Source of the DNA: Cellulomonas pakistanensis
GTDB taxonomy: Bacteria > Actinomycetota > Actinomycetes > Actinomycetales > Cellulomonadaceae
Direction of reading: 5' to 3'
Assembly: GCF_016862755.1 (NCBI RefSeq)
Contig: NZ_BONO01000014.1
Coordinates: 1 to 64,000, forward strand
DNA length: 64,000 nucleotides
A program made the position numbers and the translations under genes. Position 1 is the stretch's first letter. Each line of letters opens with the position of its first letter. The notes under the pieces are model-generated. The model saw only the letters and a program-made list of their open reading frames with translations. It made no database searches and had not been told where the DNA came from. Positions 42,604 to 50,652 of this stretch are shown piece after piece.

Positions 42604-42621
42604 GGGAACAACCGCGTTCCC
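42604..42621. promoter_or_regulatory. Inverted repeat before lpdA
   Basis: GGGAAC-AACCGC-GTTCCC, perfect 6-6-6 palindrome, directly before a -10-like TATGTC (about 42623) and 28 nt before the GTG. Candidate operator of the lpdA-sucB operon. Confidence 0.45.
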
Positions 42622-42648
42622 CTATGTCTGCGCCGGAGGAGTCTTCAC

Positions 42649-44034
42649 GTGTCCGACACGACCGGATCCGCTTTCGACATCGTCGTCCTGGGCGGAGGGA
42701 GTGGCGGCTACGCGGCTGCGCTCCGCGGTGCCCAGCTCGGCCTCAGCGTCGCCCTGATCGAGGGCGACAAGGTCGGCGGCACCTGCCTGCACAACGGCTG
42801 CATCCCCACCAAGGCCCTGCTCCACGCGGCGGAGCTCGCCGACAACGCCCGCGACGGCGCGCACTTCGGCGTGCAGACGCAGCTCACGGGCATCGACATG
42901 AACGGCGTGAACGCCTACAAGGACTCGGTCATCGGCCGGCTCTACAAGGGCCTGCAGGGCCTGATCAAGTCCCGCAAGATCACCGTGTTCGAGGGCTACG
43001 GCAAGCTCGTGGGCCAGGACACCGTCGAGGTCAACGGCGAGCGCGTCACCGGCCGCCACGTCATCCTCGGCACCGGCTCGTACGCCCGGTCGCTGCCCGG
43101 CCTGGAGATCGCCGGCCGCGTCATCACCTCGGACCAGGCGCTCAAGCTCGACTACGTCCCGAAGTCCGCGATCATCCTCGGCGGCGGCGTCATCGGCTCC
43201 GAGTTCGCGAGCGTGTGGAAGTCGTTCGGCGTGGACGTCACGATCATCGAGGCGCTCCCCCACCTGGTCCCGAACGAGGACGAGGCGCTGTCCAAGGCGT
43301 TCGAGCGCCAGTTCCGCAAGCGCGGCATCAACTTCAACCTGGGCGTCCGGTTCTCCGGCGTGACCCAGGACGACGACGGCGTGCACGTGTCGCTCGAGGA
43401 CGGCAAGACGTTCGACGCCGACCTCCTGCTCGTCGCCGTCGGCCGCGGCCCTCGCACCGCCGACCTGGGCTACGAGGAGCAGGGCCTCACGCTGGACCGC
43501 GGCTTCGTCATCACGAACGAGCGCCTGCACACCGGCGTCGGCAACATCTACGCGGTCGGCGACATCGTCCCGGGCCTGCAGCTCGCGCACCGCGGCTTCG
43601 CCCAGGGCATCTTCGTCGCCGAGGAGATCGCGGGCCTCAACCCGCAGCCGATCGTCGAGTCGGGCATCCCGCGCGTCACCTACTCCGACCCGGAGGTCGC
43701 GTCCGTCGGCCTGACCGAGGCGAAGGCCAAGGAGGTGCACGGGGCCGACGCGATCGAGACCCTGGAGTACAACCTGGGCGGCAACGGCAAGAGCCAGATC
43801 CTCGCGACGCAGGGCTTCATCAAGCTCGTGCGCCAGAAGGACGGGCCGGTCGTCGGCGTCCACATGATCGGCGCGCGCGTCGGCGAGCTCATCGGCGAGG
43901 GCCAGCTCATCGTGAACTGGGAGGCCTACCCCGAGGACGTCGCGGCGCTCGTGCACGCCCACCCGACGCAGAACGAGGCTCTCGGCGAGGCGCACCTGGC
44001 GCTCGCCGGCAAGCCGCTGCACGCCCACAACTGA
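42649..44034 (+). CDS. lpdA: Dihydrolipoyl dehydrogenase (E3)
   Basis: Flavoprotein that reoxidises dihydrolipoyl groups of 2-oxoacid dehydrogenase complexes. 461 residues. FAD motif [20 protein letters not shown], redox-active disulfide [20 protein letters not shown] motif [16 protein letters not shown], second FAD motif YAVGDIVPG, and C-terminal catalytic [16 protein letters not shown] 42649 has GGAGGA 10 nt upstream. Followed after 32 bp by sucB, one operon. Confidence 0.96.
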   Translation: MSDTTGSAFDIVVLGGGSGGYAAALRGAQLGLSVALIEGDKVGGTCLHNGCIPTKALLHAAELADNARDGAHFGVQTQLTGIDMNGVNAYKDSVIGRLYKGLQGLIKSRKITVFEGYGKLVGQDTVEVNGERVTGRHVILGTGSYARSLPGLEIAGRVITSDQALKLDYVPKSAIILGGGVIGSEFASVWKSFGVDVTIIEALPHLVPNEDEALSKAFERQFRKRGINFNLGVRFSGVTQDDDGVHVSLEDGKTFDADLLLVAVGRGPRTADLGYEEQGLTLDRGFVITNERLHTGVGNIYAVGDIVPGLQLAHRGFAQGIFVAEEIAGLNPQPIVESGIPRVTYSDPEVASVGLTEAKAKEVHGADAIETLEYNLGGNGKSQILATQGFIKLVRQKDGPVVGVHMIGARVGELIGEGQLIVNWEAYPEDVAALVHAHPTQNEALGEAHLALAGKPLHAHN

Positions 44035-44066
44035 CCACACGAACTTCGAAGGAGACACGAGCGGTC

Positions 44067-45902
44067 ATGTCCGACAACGTGCAGCTTCCCGCTCTCGGCG
44101 AGTCCGTCACCGAGGGCACCGTCACCCGCTGGCTCAAGAACGTGGGCGACCGCGTCGAGGTCGACGAGCCCCTGCTCGAGATCTCGACCGACAAGGTCGA
44201 CACCGAGGTCCCGTCGCCGTTCGCCGGCACGCTCGAGCAGATCCTGGTCCAGGAGGACGAGACCGCCGAGGTCGGCGCCGTCCTGGCCGTGATCGGCGAC
44301 GGCTCCGGCGCGGGCGGCGACTCCGCCCCGGCCCAGGAGGCCCCGGCGGAGCAGCCCGCCGAGCAGCAGCAGGAGGCCCCGGCCCAGACCGGCGCCACCA
44401 CGCAGGGCGAGGGCTACGGCTCCCCGTCCCCCGAGGCCGAGTCCGCCTCCCCCGCCACCGAGCAGCCCGCCCCCGCGCCGGCCGCCGAGGCGCAGGACTC
44501 CGGCGACGGCCAGCAGGTCACCCTGCCGGCGCTCGGCGAGTCCGTCACCGAGGGCACCGTCACCCGCTGGCTGAAGCAGGTCGGCGACACCGTCGAGGTC
44601 GACGAGCCGCTGCTCGAGATCTCCACGGACAAGGTCGACACCGAGGTCCCGTCGCCGTTCGCCGGCACGCTGCAGCAGATCCTGGTCGGCGAGGACGAGA
44701 CCGCCGAGGTCGGCGCCCCGCTCGCCGTGATCGGCTCGGGCTCCGCGCCCGCCGCGTCGGGCCAGTCGCAGGACGGCGCCGCCCAGGCCGCCGCACCGGC
44801 GGTGACCGAGGCCGCGCCGCAGGCCGCCGCCCCGGAGGAGGCCCCCGCCCCGACCCCGGCGCCGGTGCCCGCCCCGACGCAGCAGCAGTCGACCCCGGCC
44901 CCGCAGCAGGAGTCGGCCCCGGCCCCGCAGCAGCAGGCCGCCCCGGCGCAGGCCCAGGGCTCGTACCTCACGCCGCTGGTCCGCAAGCTGGCCGCCGAGA
45001 AGGGCGTCGACACGTCGACCCTGACCGGCACCGGCGTGGGCGGCCGCATCCGCAAGGAGGACGTGCTCGAGGCCGCCGCGAAGGCGGAGGAGGCCGCCAA
45101 GGCCGCCGCCGCCCAGCAGGCCCCGGCCGCTTCCCCGTCGGCGCCGTCGGCCCCGGCCGCCGGCAAGCCGGCCGAGCCGTCGCCGCTGCGCGGCACGACC
45201 GAGAAGGCCAGCCGCCTGCGCCAGGTCATCGCCGAGCGCATGGTCGACGCCCTGCACAGCCAGGCGCAGCTGACCTCCGTGGTCGAGGTCGACGTCACCA
45301 AGGTCGCGAAGCTCCGCGCCAGGGCGAAGGACTCCTTCAAGGCCCGCGAGGGCGTCAACCTCACGTTCCTGCCGTTCTTCGTGCAGGCCGCGGTCGAGGC
45401 GCTCAAGGTCCACCCGAAGATCAACGGCGTGCTCGAGGGCAAGGAGATCACCTACCACGGGACCGAGAACATCGGCATCGCGGTGGACACCGAGCGCGGC
45501 CTGGTCGTGCCGGTCATCCGCGACGCCGGCGACCTCAACCTGGCGGGCATCGGCCGCAAGATCGCCGACCTCGCCGGCCGCACCCGCGCCAACAAGGTCA
45601 CCCCGGACGAGCTGTCCGGCGCGACCTTCACGGTGACCAACACCGGCTCGGGCGGCGCGCTGTTCGACACGCCGATCGTCCCCGGCGGCACCTCCGCGAT
45701 CCTCGGCACCGGCGCGATCGTCAAGCGCCCGGTCGTCGTCAAGGGCGCGGACGGCGAGGAGGTCATCGCGATCCGGTCGATGTGCTACCTGGCCCTGTCG
45801 TACGACCACCGCCTGGTGGACGGCGCGGACGCCTCCCGGTACCTCATGACCGTGAAGCAGCGGATCGAGGAGGGCGCGTTCGAGGCCGAGGTCGGCCTCT
45901 GA
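44067..45902 (+). CDS. sucB: Dihydrolipoamide acyltransferase (E2) with two lipoyl domains
   Basis: Core of the 2-oxoglutarate and/or pyruvate dehydrogenase complex. 611 residues: two lipoyl domains (about 1-78 and 151-225), each with the lipoylation site [11 protein letters not shown], linked by Ala/Pro/Glu/Gln-rich linkers; peripheral-subunit-binding domain ([14 protein letters not shown], about 305-340); catalytic acyltransferase domain ending in [19 protein letters not shown] 44067 with GAAGGAGA upstream. In relatives this position is annotated sucB or dlaT; E2 specificity cannot be decided from sequence alone. Its two lipoyl domains need lipoate, yet lipB-lipA are not at their usual place downstream. 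Confidence 0.94.
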   Translation: MSDNVQLPALGESVTEGTVTRWLKNVGDRVEVDEPLLEISTDKVDTEVPSPFAGTLEQILVQEDETAEVGAVLAVIGDGSGAGGDSAPAQEAPAEQPAEQQQEAPAQTGATTQGEGYGSPSPEAESASPATEQPAPAPAAEAQDSGDGQQVTLPALGESVTEGTVTRWLKQVGDTVEVDEPLLEISTDKVDTEVPSPFAGTLQQILVGEDETAEVGAPLAVIGSGSAPAASGQSQDGAAQAAAPAVTEAAPQAAAPEEAPAPTPAPVPAPTQQQSTPAPQQESAPAPQQQAAPAQAQGSYLTPLVRKLAAEKGVDTSTLTGTGVGGRIRKEDVLEAAAKAEEAAKAAAAQQAPAASPSAPSAPAAGKPAEPSPLRGTTEKASRLRQVIAERMVDALHSQAQLTSVVEVDVTKVAKLRARAKDSFKAREGVNLTFLPFFVQAAVEALKVHPKINGVLEGKEITYHGTENIGIAVDTERGLVVPVIRDAGDLNLAGIGRKIADLAGRTRANKVTPDELSGATFTVTNTGSGGALFDTPIVPGGTSAILGTGAIVKRPVVVKGADGEEVIAIRSMCYLALSYDHRLVDGADASRYLMTVKQRIEEGAFEAEVGL

Positions 45903-45922
45903 GCACCGTCTGACGCGCGCAC

Positions 45923-45959
45923 CGACGCCCCGGCGACCCACGCGGTCGCCGGGGCGTCG
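45923..45959. terminator. Terminator after sucB
   Basis: Perfect 16-bp stem CGACGCCCCGGCGACC (45923-45938) with 45944-45959, 5-nt loop. Confidence 0.85.
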
Positions 45960-45974
45960 GCGTTCCCGGACCCG

Positions 45975-46003
45975 TTGACCCGGTCGCGGGGGCCGACTAC
46001 CGT
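45975..46003 (+). promoter_or_regulatory. Sigma-70-type promoter of the secreted glycosidase gene
   Basis: TTGACC (45975-45980), 17-bp spacer, TACCGT (45998-46003). This is the best-formed -35/-10 pair in the window. Confidence 0.65.
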
Positions 46004-46013
46004 GCTGGCGCTC

Positions 46014-46039
46014 TTTCGACAACGGGTGTCGAAATTTCG
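46014..46039. promoter_or_regulatory. AT-rich operator palindromes downstream of the glycosidase promoter
   Basis: TTTCGACA-5-TGTCGAAA (46014-46021, 46027-46034) overlaps a second perfect palindrome CGAAATTTCG (46030-46039). They start about 10 bp after the -10 hexamer, as for a repressor roadblock. CGAA..TTCG half-sites are typical of LacI/ROK repressors of actinobacterial sugar genes; the LacI gene at 48507-49538 is the obvious candidate. Confidence 0.6.
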
Positions 46040-46067
46040 GCACCCCGGACCACGAGGACGTGACCCG

Positions 46068-48140
46068 ATGCGAGCAGCACCCCGCGCCGTCGACCGGCGC
46101 CGGCCCGACTCCCCCGAACCGCCCGCCCGGCCCCGACGGCGCCGGGCCCTCGCCGCGGGGCTGGCCGCCCTGCTGGCCGGGGCGGGCGCAGTGCTCGCGC
46201 CGACCGCCGCGTCCGCCGCGCCGCAGCAGCCGACGGACCTGGCCCGCGGCGGCGGGCACGGCGGCGGCCACGGCGGCGGGCGCGACGTGCGCCAGCTCCG
46301 CACCTGGCTCGCCGACACGTACGACTCGCTCGACGCGATGACCGACCCGGACACGGGCCTGGTCGCCGACAACATCGGCGGCGACCTCGACCCGGCCACC
46401 GCCAGCGCGTACACCTCGCCGACGAACATCGGCGGCTACCTGTGGTCGACCGTCGTCGCCCGCGACCTCGGGCTGATGAGCCGGCACGAGGCCCGCGCCC
46501 GGATGACGACCACCCTCGAGACGCTCGAGGGCCTGGACCGGCACGACGAATCCGGGATGTTCTACAACTGGTACGACCCGGCCACCGGCGACCGCGTCGA
46601 CACCTGGCCGGACAGCGGCGACCCGGTCGAGCACTTCCTGTCGTCCGTCGACAACGGCTGGCTCGCGGCGGCGCTGCGGGTCGTCGCGTCCGCGGAGCCG
46701 AGGCTCGCGGACGAGGCCACCGCGCTCTACGACTCCATGCATTTCGGCGTCTACTACAACCCGGAGGGCCGCCCCGACCTGGGCGTCGGGCTGATCCGCG
46801 GCGGATTCTGGGACGAGGAGCCCTCCGGCTGCTCGGTCCCCGGGAACTACACCGGCGGCGCGACCGTCTACTACACCTGCCACCACTACGACACGACGGT
46901 CTCCGAGACCCGGATCGCGCTGTACCTCGGCATCACGGACGGCGAGATCCCCGCAGAGGCCTACTGGGGCACGTACCGGACCTTCCCGTCGACCTGCGAC
47001 TGGTCGTGGCAGGAGCAGCGCCCGAGCGGCGTGACCCGCTCCTACGACGGCGTCCCCGTCTACGAGGGCGTCTACCACTACGACGAGCTGGCGCTGGTGC
47101 CCGGCTGGGGCGGCTCGATGTTCGAGGCGCTCATGCCCGACATGCTGGTGCCCGAGTCGGAGTGGGCGCCGCGGTCCTGGGGCGTCAACCACCCGCTGGT
47201 CGTCGAGGCGCAGAAGCGGCACGGCCTCGACGAGGCCGGCTACGGCTACTGGGGCTTCTCCCCCGCGAGCAACCCGCACGGCGGCTACGCGGAGTACGGC
47301 GTGGACGTGCTCGGCATGCGGTCCGACGGCTACCTGTCGGACGGCACGACCGACGTCGACCTCGGCTTCGCGGGCTGCCGCGAGGCGACCAACCCGGACC
47401 CGGAGTTCGGCGACGGCGTCGTGACGCCGCACGCCGCGTTCCTCGGACTGGAGTACGACACGCGCGGCGTGATCGACAACCTGAAGAACATCGCGCGGGA
47501 CCTCGACGGGTACGGGGCCGGCGGGTTCTACGACTCCGTGGCCGTGCGGTCCGGCGTCGTCGCCGAGCGCTACCTGTCGCTCGACCAGTCGATGATCGTC
47601 GCGGCGATCGGCAACCACCTGCGCGACGGGCTGGTGCGCGACTACGTCGTCGGCCCCGACATGGAGCAGAACCTCAGGCCGGTGCTGGCGCAGGAGGTGT
47701 TCTCGTCCGCGGCCACGCCCGTCGCGCCCGTGCTGACCGAGCCGGCGCCCGGGTCGACGGTCGACGCGGTGACCCGGCTGGCCGGCACCGGCGAGCCCGG
47801 CGCGCACCTGACCGTCACCGGCGCCGACGGCGTGGTCTGGTGCACGGCGGACGTCGACGCCGACGGCGCGTGGGCGTGCGACGTCGCGACCCCGCCGGGC
47901 GCCGGGGTGCACGCGCTGACGCTGTCGACGACCAACGACGCCGGCGTCACGGTGCCGGGCGGGGCGGTCACGGTGACGGTGCGCGACGCGGGCGGCCCGG
48001 GCGACCCCGGCGGCTCCGCGCCGGGCGACGTCGACCCGGGGGTGGTCCAGCCCGGGGCGGACGACCCGGCGGCTGGCGCCGCGGCCCCCGCGGGCGACGA
48101 GCGGCGGCGGGCGGGGCGGCCGGCGGTCCGCTGGCGGTGA
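46068..48140 (+). CDS. Secreted glycoamylase-like glycoside hydrolase (GH144-like), C-terminal anchor lost by frameshift
   Basis: 690 residues. Signal peptide with Arg-rich start and RALAAGLAALLAGAGAVLAPTAASAA. The main domain (about 70-555) is an alpha-barrel of the glucoamylase-like/DUF3131 kind: AYTSPTNIGGYLWSTVVARDLG, SGMFYNWYDPATGD, FLSSVDNGWLAAAL, HYDELALVPGWGGSMFEAL, WGFSPASNPHGGY. A bacterial Ig-like domain follows (about 565-650) and an Asp/Pro/Gly linker. The frame then ends in an implausible RRRAGRPAVRWR; a LAVTG sortase signal with a membrane helix continues in the next frame (48131-48238). A substrate such as a beta-glucan is inference. Confidence 0.72.
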   Translation: MRAAPRAVDRRRPDSPEPPARPRRRRALAAGLAALLAGAGAVLAPTAASAAPQQPTDLARGGGHGGGHGGGRDVRQLRTWLADTYDSLDAMTDPDTGLVADNIGGDLDPATASAYTSPTNIGGYLWSTVVARDLGLMSRHEARARMTTTLETLEGLDRHDESGMFYNWYDPATGDRVDTWPDSGDPVEHFLSSVDNGWLAAALRVVASAEPRLADEATALYDSMHFGVYYNPEGRPDLGVGLIRGGFWDEEPSGCSVPGNYTGGATVYYTCHHYDTTVSETRIALYLGITDGEIPAEAYWGTYRTFPSTCDWSWQEQRPSGVTRSYDGVPVYEGVYHYDELALVPGWGGSMFEALMPDMLVPESEWAPRSWGVNHPLVVEAQKRHGLDEAGYGYWGFSPASNPHGGYAEYGVDVLGMRSDGYLSDGTTDVDLGFAGCREATNPDPEFGDGVVTPHAAFLGLEYDTRGVIDNLKNIARDLDGYGAGGFYDSVAVRSGVVAERYLSLDQSMIVAAIGNHLRDGLVRDYVVGPDMEQNLRPVLAQEVFSSAATPVAPVLTEPAPGSTVDAVTRLAGTGEPGAHLTVTGADGVVWCTADVDADGAWACDVATPPGAGVHALTLSTTNDAGVTVPGGAVTVTVRDAGGPGDPGGSAPGDVDPGVVQPGADDPAAGAAAPAGDERRRAGRPAVRWR

Positions 48141-48238
48141 CCGGCGCGCACGCGGCGCTGGCGCTGCTGGCGGCGCTCGGCGCCCTGGCGGCCGGCGGCG
48201 GCCTGCTCGCGGCGCGCCGCCGCGGCGCGGCGCGGTGA
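48119..48238 (+). pseudogene. Out-of-frame sortase anchor of the preceding glycosidase
   Basis: In the frame shifted by -1 (equivalently +2) relative to the glycosidase the sequence codes GGPLAVTG, then AHAALALLAALGALAAGGGLLA and RRRGAAR stop: a sortase E-type LAxTG motif, membrane helix and basic tail. It has no start of its own. The shift must lie at about 48095-48118 within a run of GCGGCGGCGGGCGGGGCGG, either a real mutation or a sequencing error. Confidence 0.75.
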
Positions 48239-48269
48239 CGCCGCCGAGGCGCCGAGGCGCCGACGCGCC

Positions 48270-48301
48270 GCCCTGACGCCCTGACGCCCTGACGCCCTGA
48301 C
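48270..48301 (+). repeat. Four 8-bp tandem repeats GCCCTGAC
   Basis: Perfect array of four copies just after the glycosidase region. Preceded by GGCGCCGA repeats of 9 bp. Likely slippage. Confidence 0.75.
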
Positions 48302-48366
48302 GCCGAGTCTCCGGAGTCCGACTGCCCTGCACCCGCGCACCGCAGTCCGACATCGGAGACTCGGCG
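48301..48366. repeat. Hairpin with CGCCGAG...CTCGGCG ends (family B), between convergent genes
   Basis: 24-nt arms (48301-48324, 48343-48366): 13 outer pairs CGCCGAGTCTCCG, a 6-nt internal mismatch, then GACTG pairs; 18-nt loop. Probably also ends transcription between the glycosidase and LacI genes. Confidence 0.7.
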
Positions 48367-48430
48367 CCGGTGCGCGCGGGGTGCGCGGGGTGTGCGGTGC
48401 GCGCGGCGCGCGGTGCGCGCGGCGCGCGCG

Positions 48431-48494
48431 GCACGGGGTGGGCGTGGCGAGGGGTGGGCGCGGCACGGGGTGGGCGTGGCGAGGGGTGGGCGTG
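48431..48494 (+). repeat. Four 16-bp G-rich tandem repeats
   Basis: Alternating units GCACGGGGTGGGCGTG and GCGAGGGGTGGGCGYG, two of each. Runs of GGGG and GGG at regular spacing could form G-quadruplex structures next to the 3' end of the LacI gene. Confidence 0.7.
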
Positions 48495-48506
48495 GCGAAG
48501 AAGCGG

Positions 48507-49538
48507 TCAGCCGCGCGGCGGTGGGGCGGTGGAGGCGCGGACGACCAGGCGGGTCGCCAGCTCGAGGTGCGCGTGCGCCCCGCCGCCCTCCCGGGCCCGG
48601 TGCACGAGCGTCACCGCGGCGTCGCCCATCTCGTCGAGCGGCTGCCGCACGGTCGTCAGCGCCGGGTCGAGCCACGCGGCCACGGGCTGGTCGTCGAACC
48701 CGACCACCGACAGGTCCTCGGGCACCCGGACCCCGTACTCGCGGGCGGCCCGCAGCACCCCGATCGCCGTGTCGTCCGACGCGGCGAACACCGCGGTGGG
48801 CGGGTCGTCGGCGCGCAGCAGCACCTCGGCGGCGCGGAAGCCCGCGTCCACCCCGTACGCGCCGCCGCGGACGAGCCCCTCGTCGACGGCGAGCCCGGCC
48901 TGGATCAGCGCCGTCCGGTACCCGGCGAGCCGCGCCACCGCGTTGTCCTGGTCCTGCGGCCCGGTGATCGTCGCGACCCGCCGGTGCCCGAGCCCGACCA
49001 GGTGCGCGGTCGCGTCGAGCCCGCCGCGGAAGTTCGTGGCCGCGACGGCGAGCAGCTCGGGGTCGGGCCGGGTCCGCGGGTCGACGACCACCAGCGGCAC
49101 GCCCGCCCGCGCGAGGTCGGTGCGCGCGCCCTCGTCCGGGACGCCGACGACGCTCACCAGCCCGTCGGTCCCCCGGCGCAGGGCGTGCCGGACCCACGTG
49201 CCGCCCGACCCGGACCCGGGGTCGGAGTCGACGGTGACGACGAGGTCGGCGCCGAGCCGCGCCGCCGCCCGCGCCGCTCCGCGCACGACGGCCTCCGCCC
49301 ACGTGCTGTCCAGGTCGACCACCCGCAGGTCGACGAACCCGGTGCGCCGGCTGCCCGACGGCCGCACCGCGTACCCGTGCCTGGCCAGCACCGCCGTCAC
49401 GCGCTCCCGGGTCGCCGCGGCGACGTCCGGGCGGGAGTTCAGCACCTTCGACACCGTGGGCACGGACACGCCCGCCTCGGCGGCCACGACCGCGAGGGGC
49501 TGCTGCGGCCCGGCGGAGACCGGCTGCTCGGCGTCCAT
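48507..49538 (-). CDS. LacI-family transcriptional regulator
   Basis: 343 residues. N-terminal HTH PLAVVAAEAGVSVPTVSKVLNSRPDV with the usual hinge, then a periplasmic-binding-protein-like sensor domain (DGLVSVVG, HLVGLGHRRVATITGP, AVFAASDDTAIGVLRAA, DLSVVGFDDQPVAAWLDPALTTVRQPL) ending in the family-typical DPxLTTVRQP. ATG 49538 has TAGGGT 8 nt upstream. Convergent with the secreted glycosidase gene, which carries operator-like palindromes; control of that gene is inference. Confidence 0.9.
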   Translation of the reverse strand: MDAEQPVSAGPQQPLAVVAAEAGVSVPTVSKVLNSRPDVAAATRERVTAVLARHGYAVRPSGSRRTGFVDLRVVDLDSTWAEAVVRGAARAAARLGADLVVTVDSDPGSGSGGTWVRHALRRGTDGLVSVVGVPDEGARTDLARAGVPLVVVDPRTRPDPELLAVAATNFRGGLDATAHLVGLGHRRVATITGPQDQDNAVARLAGYRTALIQAGLAVDEGLVRGGAYGVDAGFRAAEVLLRADDPPTAVFAASDDTAIGVLRAAREYGVRVPEDLSVVGFDDQPVAAWLDPALTTVRQPLDEMGDAAVTLVHRAREGGGAHAHLELATRLVVRASTAPPPRG

Positions 49539-49622
49539 GCCGACCCACCCTAGGGCCCCGCGCGGCACCGTCCGCGCACGTCACGGCCACCCCCCCACCG
49601 CGCCCCGCCGCCCGTGCGGCCG

Positions 49623-49628
49623 TAGGGT
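49623..49628 (+). promoter_or_regulatory. Leaderless-type -10 hexamer of the TIGR01777 gene
   Basis: TAGGGT 7 nt before ATG 49636, no Shine-Dalgarno sequence. Its divergent partner, the LacI gene, has the same arrangement (fwd 49547-49552). Confidence 0.5.
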
Positions 49629-49635
49629 CGGCCGC

Positions 49636-50523
49636 ATGATCGTGGTGGTGGCGGGGTCGAGCGGACTCATCGGGACGGCGCTGGTCGCGCGGCTGCGCGC
49701 GGAGGGCCACGAGGTGCGGCGGCTCGTCCGTCGCGCGCCGCGGAACCCCGACGAGCGCACCTGGGACCCCGACGCCGGCGTGCTCGACCCGGCGGTGCTC
49801 GCGGGCTCGGACGCGGTGGTGAACCTCGCCGGCGCGGGCGTCGGCGACAAGCGGCTGACGCCCGCGCGCAAGCAGGTCGTGCTGCAGTCGCGCACCCGGA
49901 CGACCGGGCTGATCGCGCGCACGATCGCGGCGCTCGACGACCCGCCGCGCGTGCTGCTGCAGGGCTCGGCGACCGGCGCGTACGGCTACCGCGGGGACAC
50001 CCGGGTCACCGAGGAGGAGCCGTACGGCACGTCCTACCTCGCCGAGGTCGTGCGGCAGTGGGAGGCCGCCGCGGCGCCCGCCGTCGCCGACCCGCGCGTC
50101 CGGGTCGCGTTCCTGCGCACGGGGATCGTGCTCGCGCCGTCGGGCGGGGCGCTCGGGCGGCTGCTCCCGCTGATCGAGCTGGGGCTCGGCGGGCCGCTCG
50201 GCAGCGGGCGGCAGTACTGGTCCTGGATCAGCCTGGAGGACGAGGTGCGCGCGATCCTGCACCTGCTGGAGGCGCCGGTGAGCGGGCCGGTGAACCTCAC
50301 GGCCGAGCCGGCGACCGAGCTGGAGATCGTCCGCGCGCTCGCCGCCCGCGCGCACCGACCCGCGATGCTCCCGGTCCCGGGGTTCGCGCTGCGGATCGCG
50401 CTGGGCCAGTTCTCCGAGGAGATCCTCGGCAGCCTGCGCGTGGTCCCGGCCGCGCTGACGGCCTCGGGCTTCGCGCACGCCCACCCCACCCCGGAGGCTG
50501 CCGCGCAGTACGTCCTGGGCTGA
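49636..50523 (+). CDS. TIGR01777-family NAD(P)-binding epimerase-like protein
   Basis: 295 residues of the atypical SDR fold: cofactor motif VVVAGSSGLIGTALVARL, VVNLAGAGVGDKR, LLQGSATGAYGYRG, YLAEVVRQWEAAA, FLRTGIVLAPSGGALGRLLPLI and WSWISLEDEVRAI. C-terminal DUF1731-like part ends EILGSLRVVPAALTASGFAHAHPT. Counterpart of mycobacterial Rv2216, which lies between dlaT and lipB; here lipB-lipA do not follow. Biochemical function of the family is not established. Confidence 0.9.
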   Translation: MIVVVAGSSGLIGTALVARLRAEGHEVRRLVRRAPRNPDERTWDPDAGVLDPAVLAGSDAVVNLAGAGVGDKRLTPARKQVVLQSRTRTTGLIARTIAALDDPPRVLLQGSATGAYGYRGDTRVTEEEPYGTSYLAEVVRQWEAAAAPAVADPRVRVAFLRTGIVLAPSGGALGRLLPLIELGLGGPLGSGRQYWSWISLEDEVRAILHLLEAPVSGPVNLTAEPATELEIVRALAARAHRPAMLPVPGFALRIALGQFSEEILGSLRVVPAALTASGFAHAHPTPEAAAQYVLG

Positions 50524-50652
50524 CCGCGCCCGCCCGCGCCCGCGACAACGCCGGCGCCGGCGCCGGCGCCGCGATTGCAGCAGACGCGGGGTTCAGCGCC
50601 GCGAAGCCGGCATCTTCTGCGATCTCGACGTCGAGGGCCGGCGACTCGGGCG

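Noticed and set aside
43926..48434. 1502-residue minus-strand frame over sucB and the glycosidase
   Set aside because: Antisense shadow: repeats mirror the lipoyl and Ala/Pro coding sequence; real genes with motifs lie on the plus strand.
50524..50652. Perfect terminator after the TIGR01777 gene
   Set aside because: Only an imperfect inverted repeat (GCAGCAGACGCGGG against GCAGAAGATGCCGG) is present; not strong enough to call.
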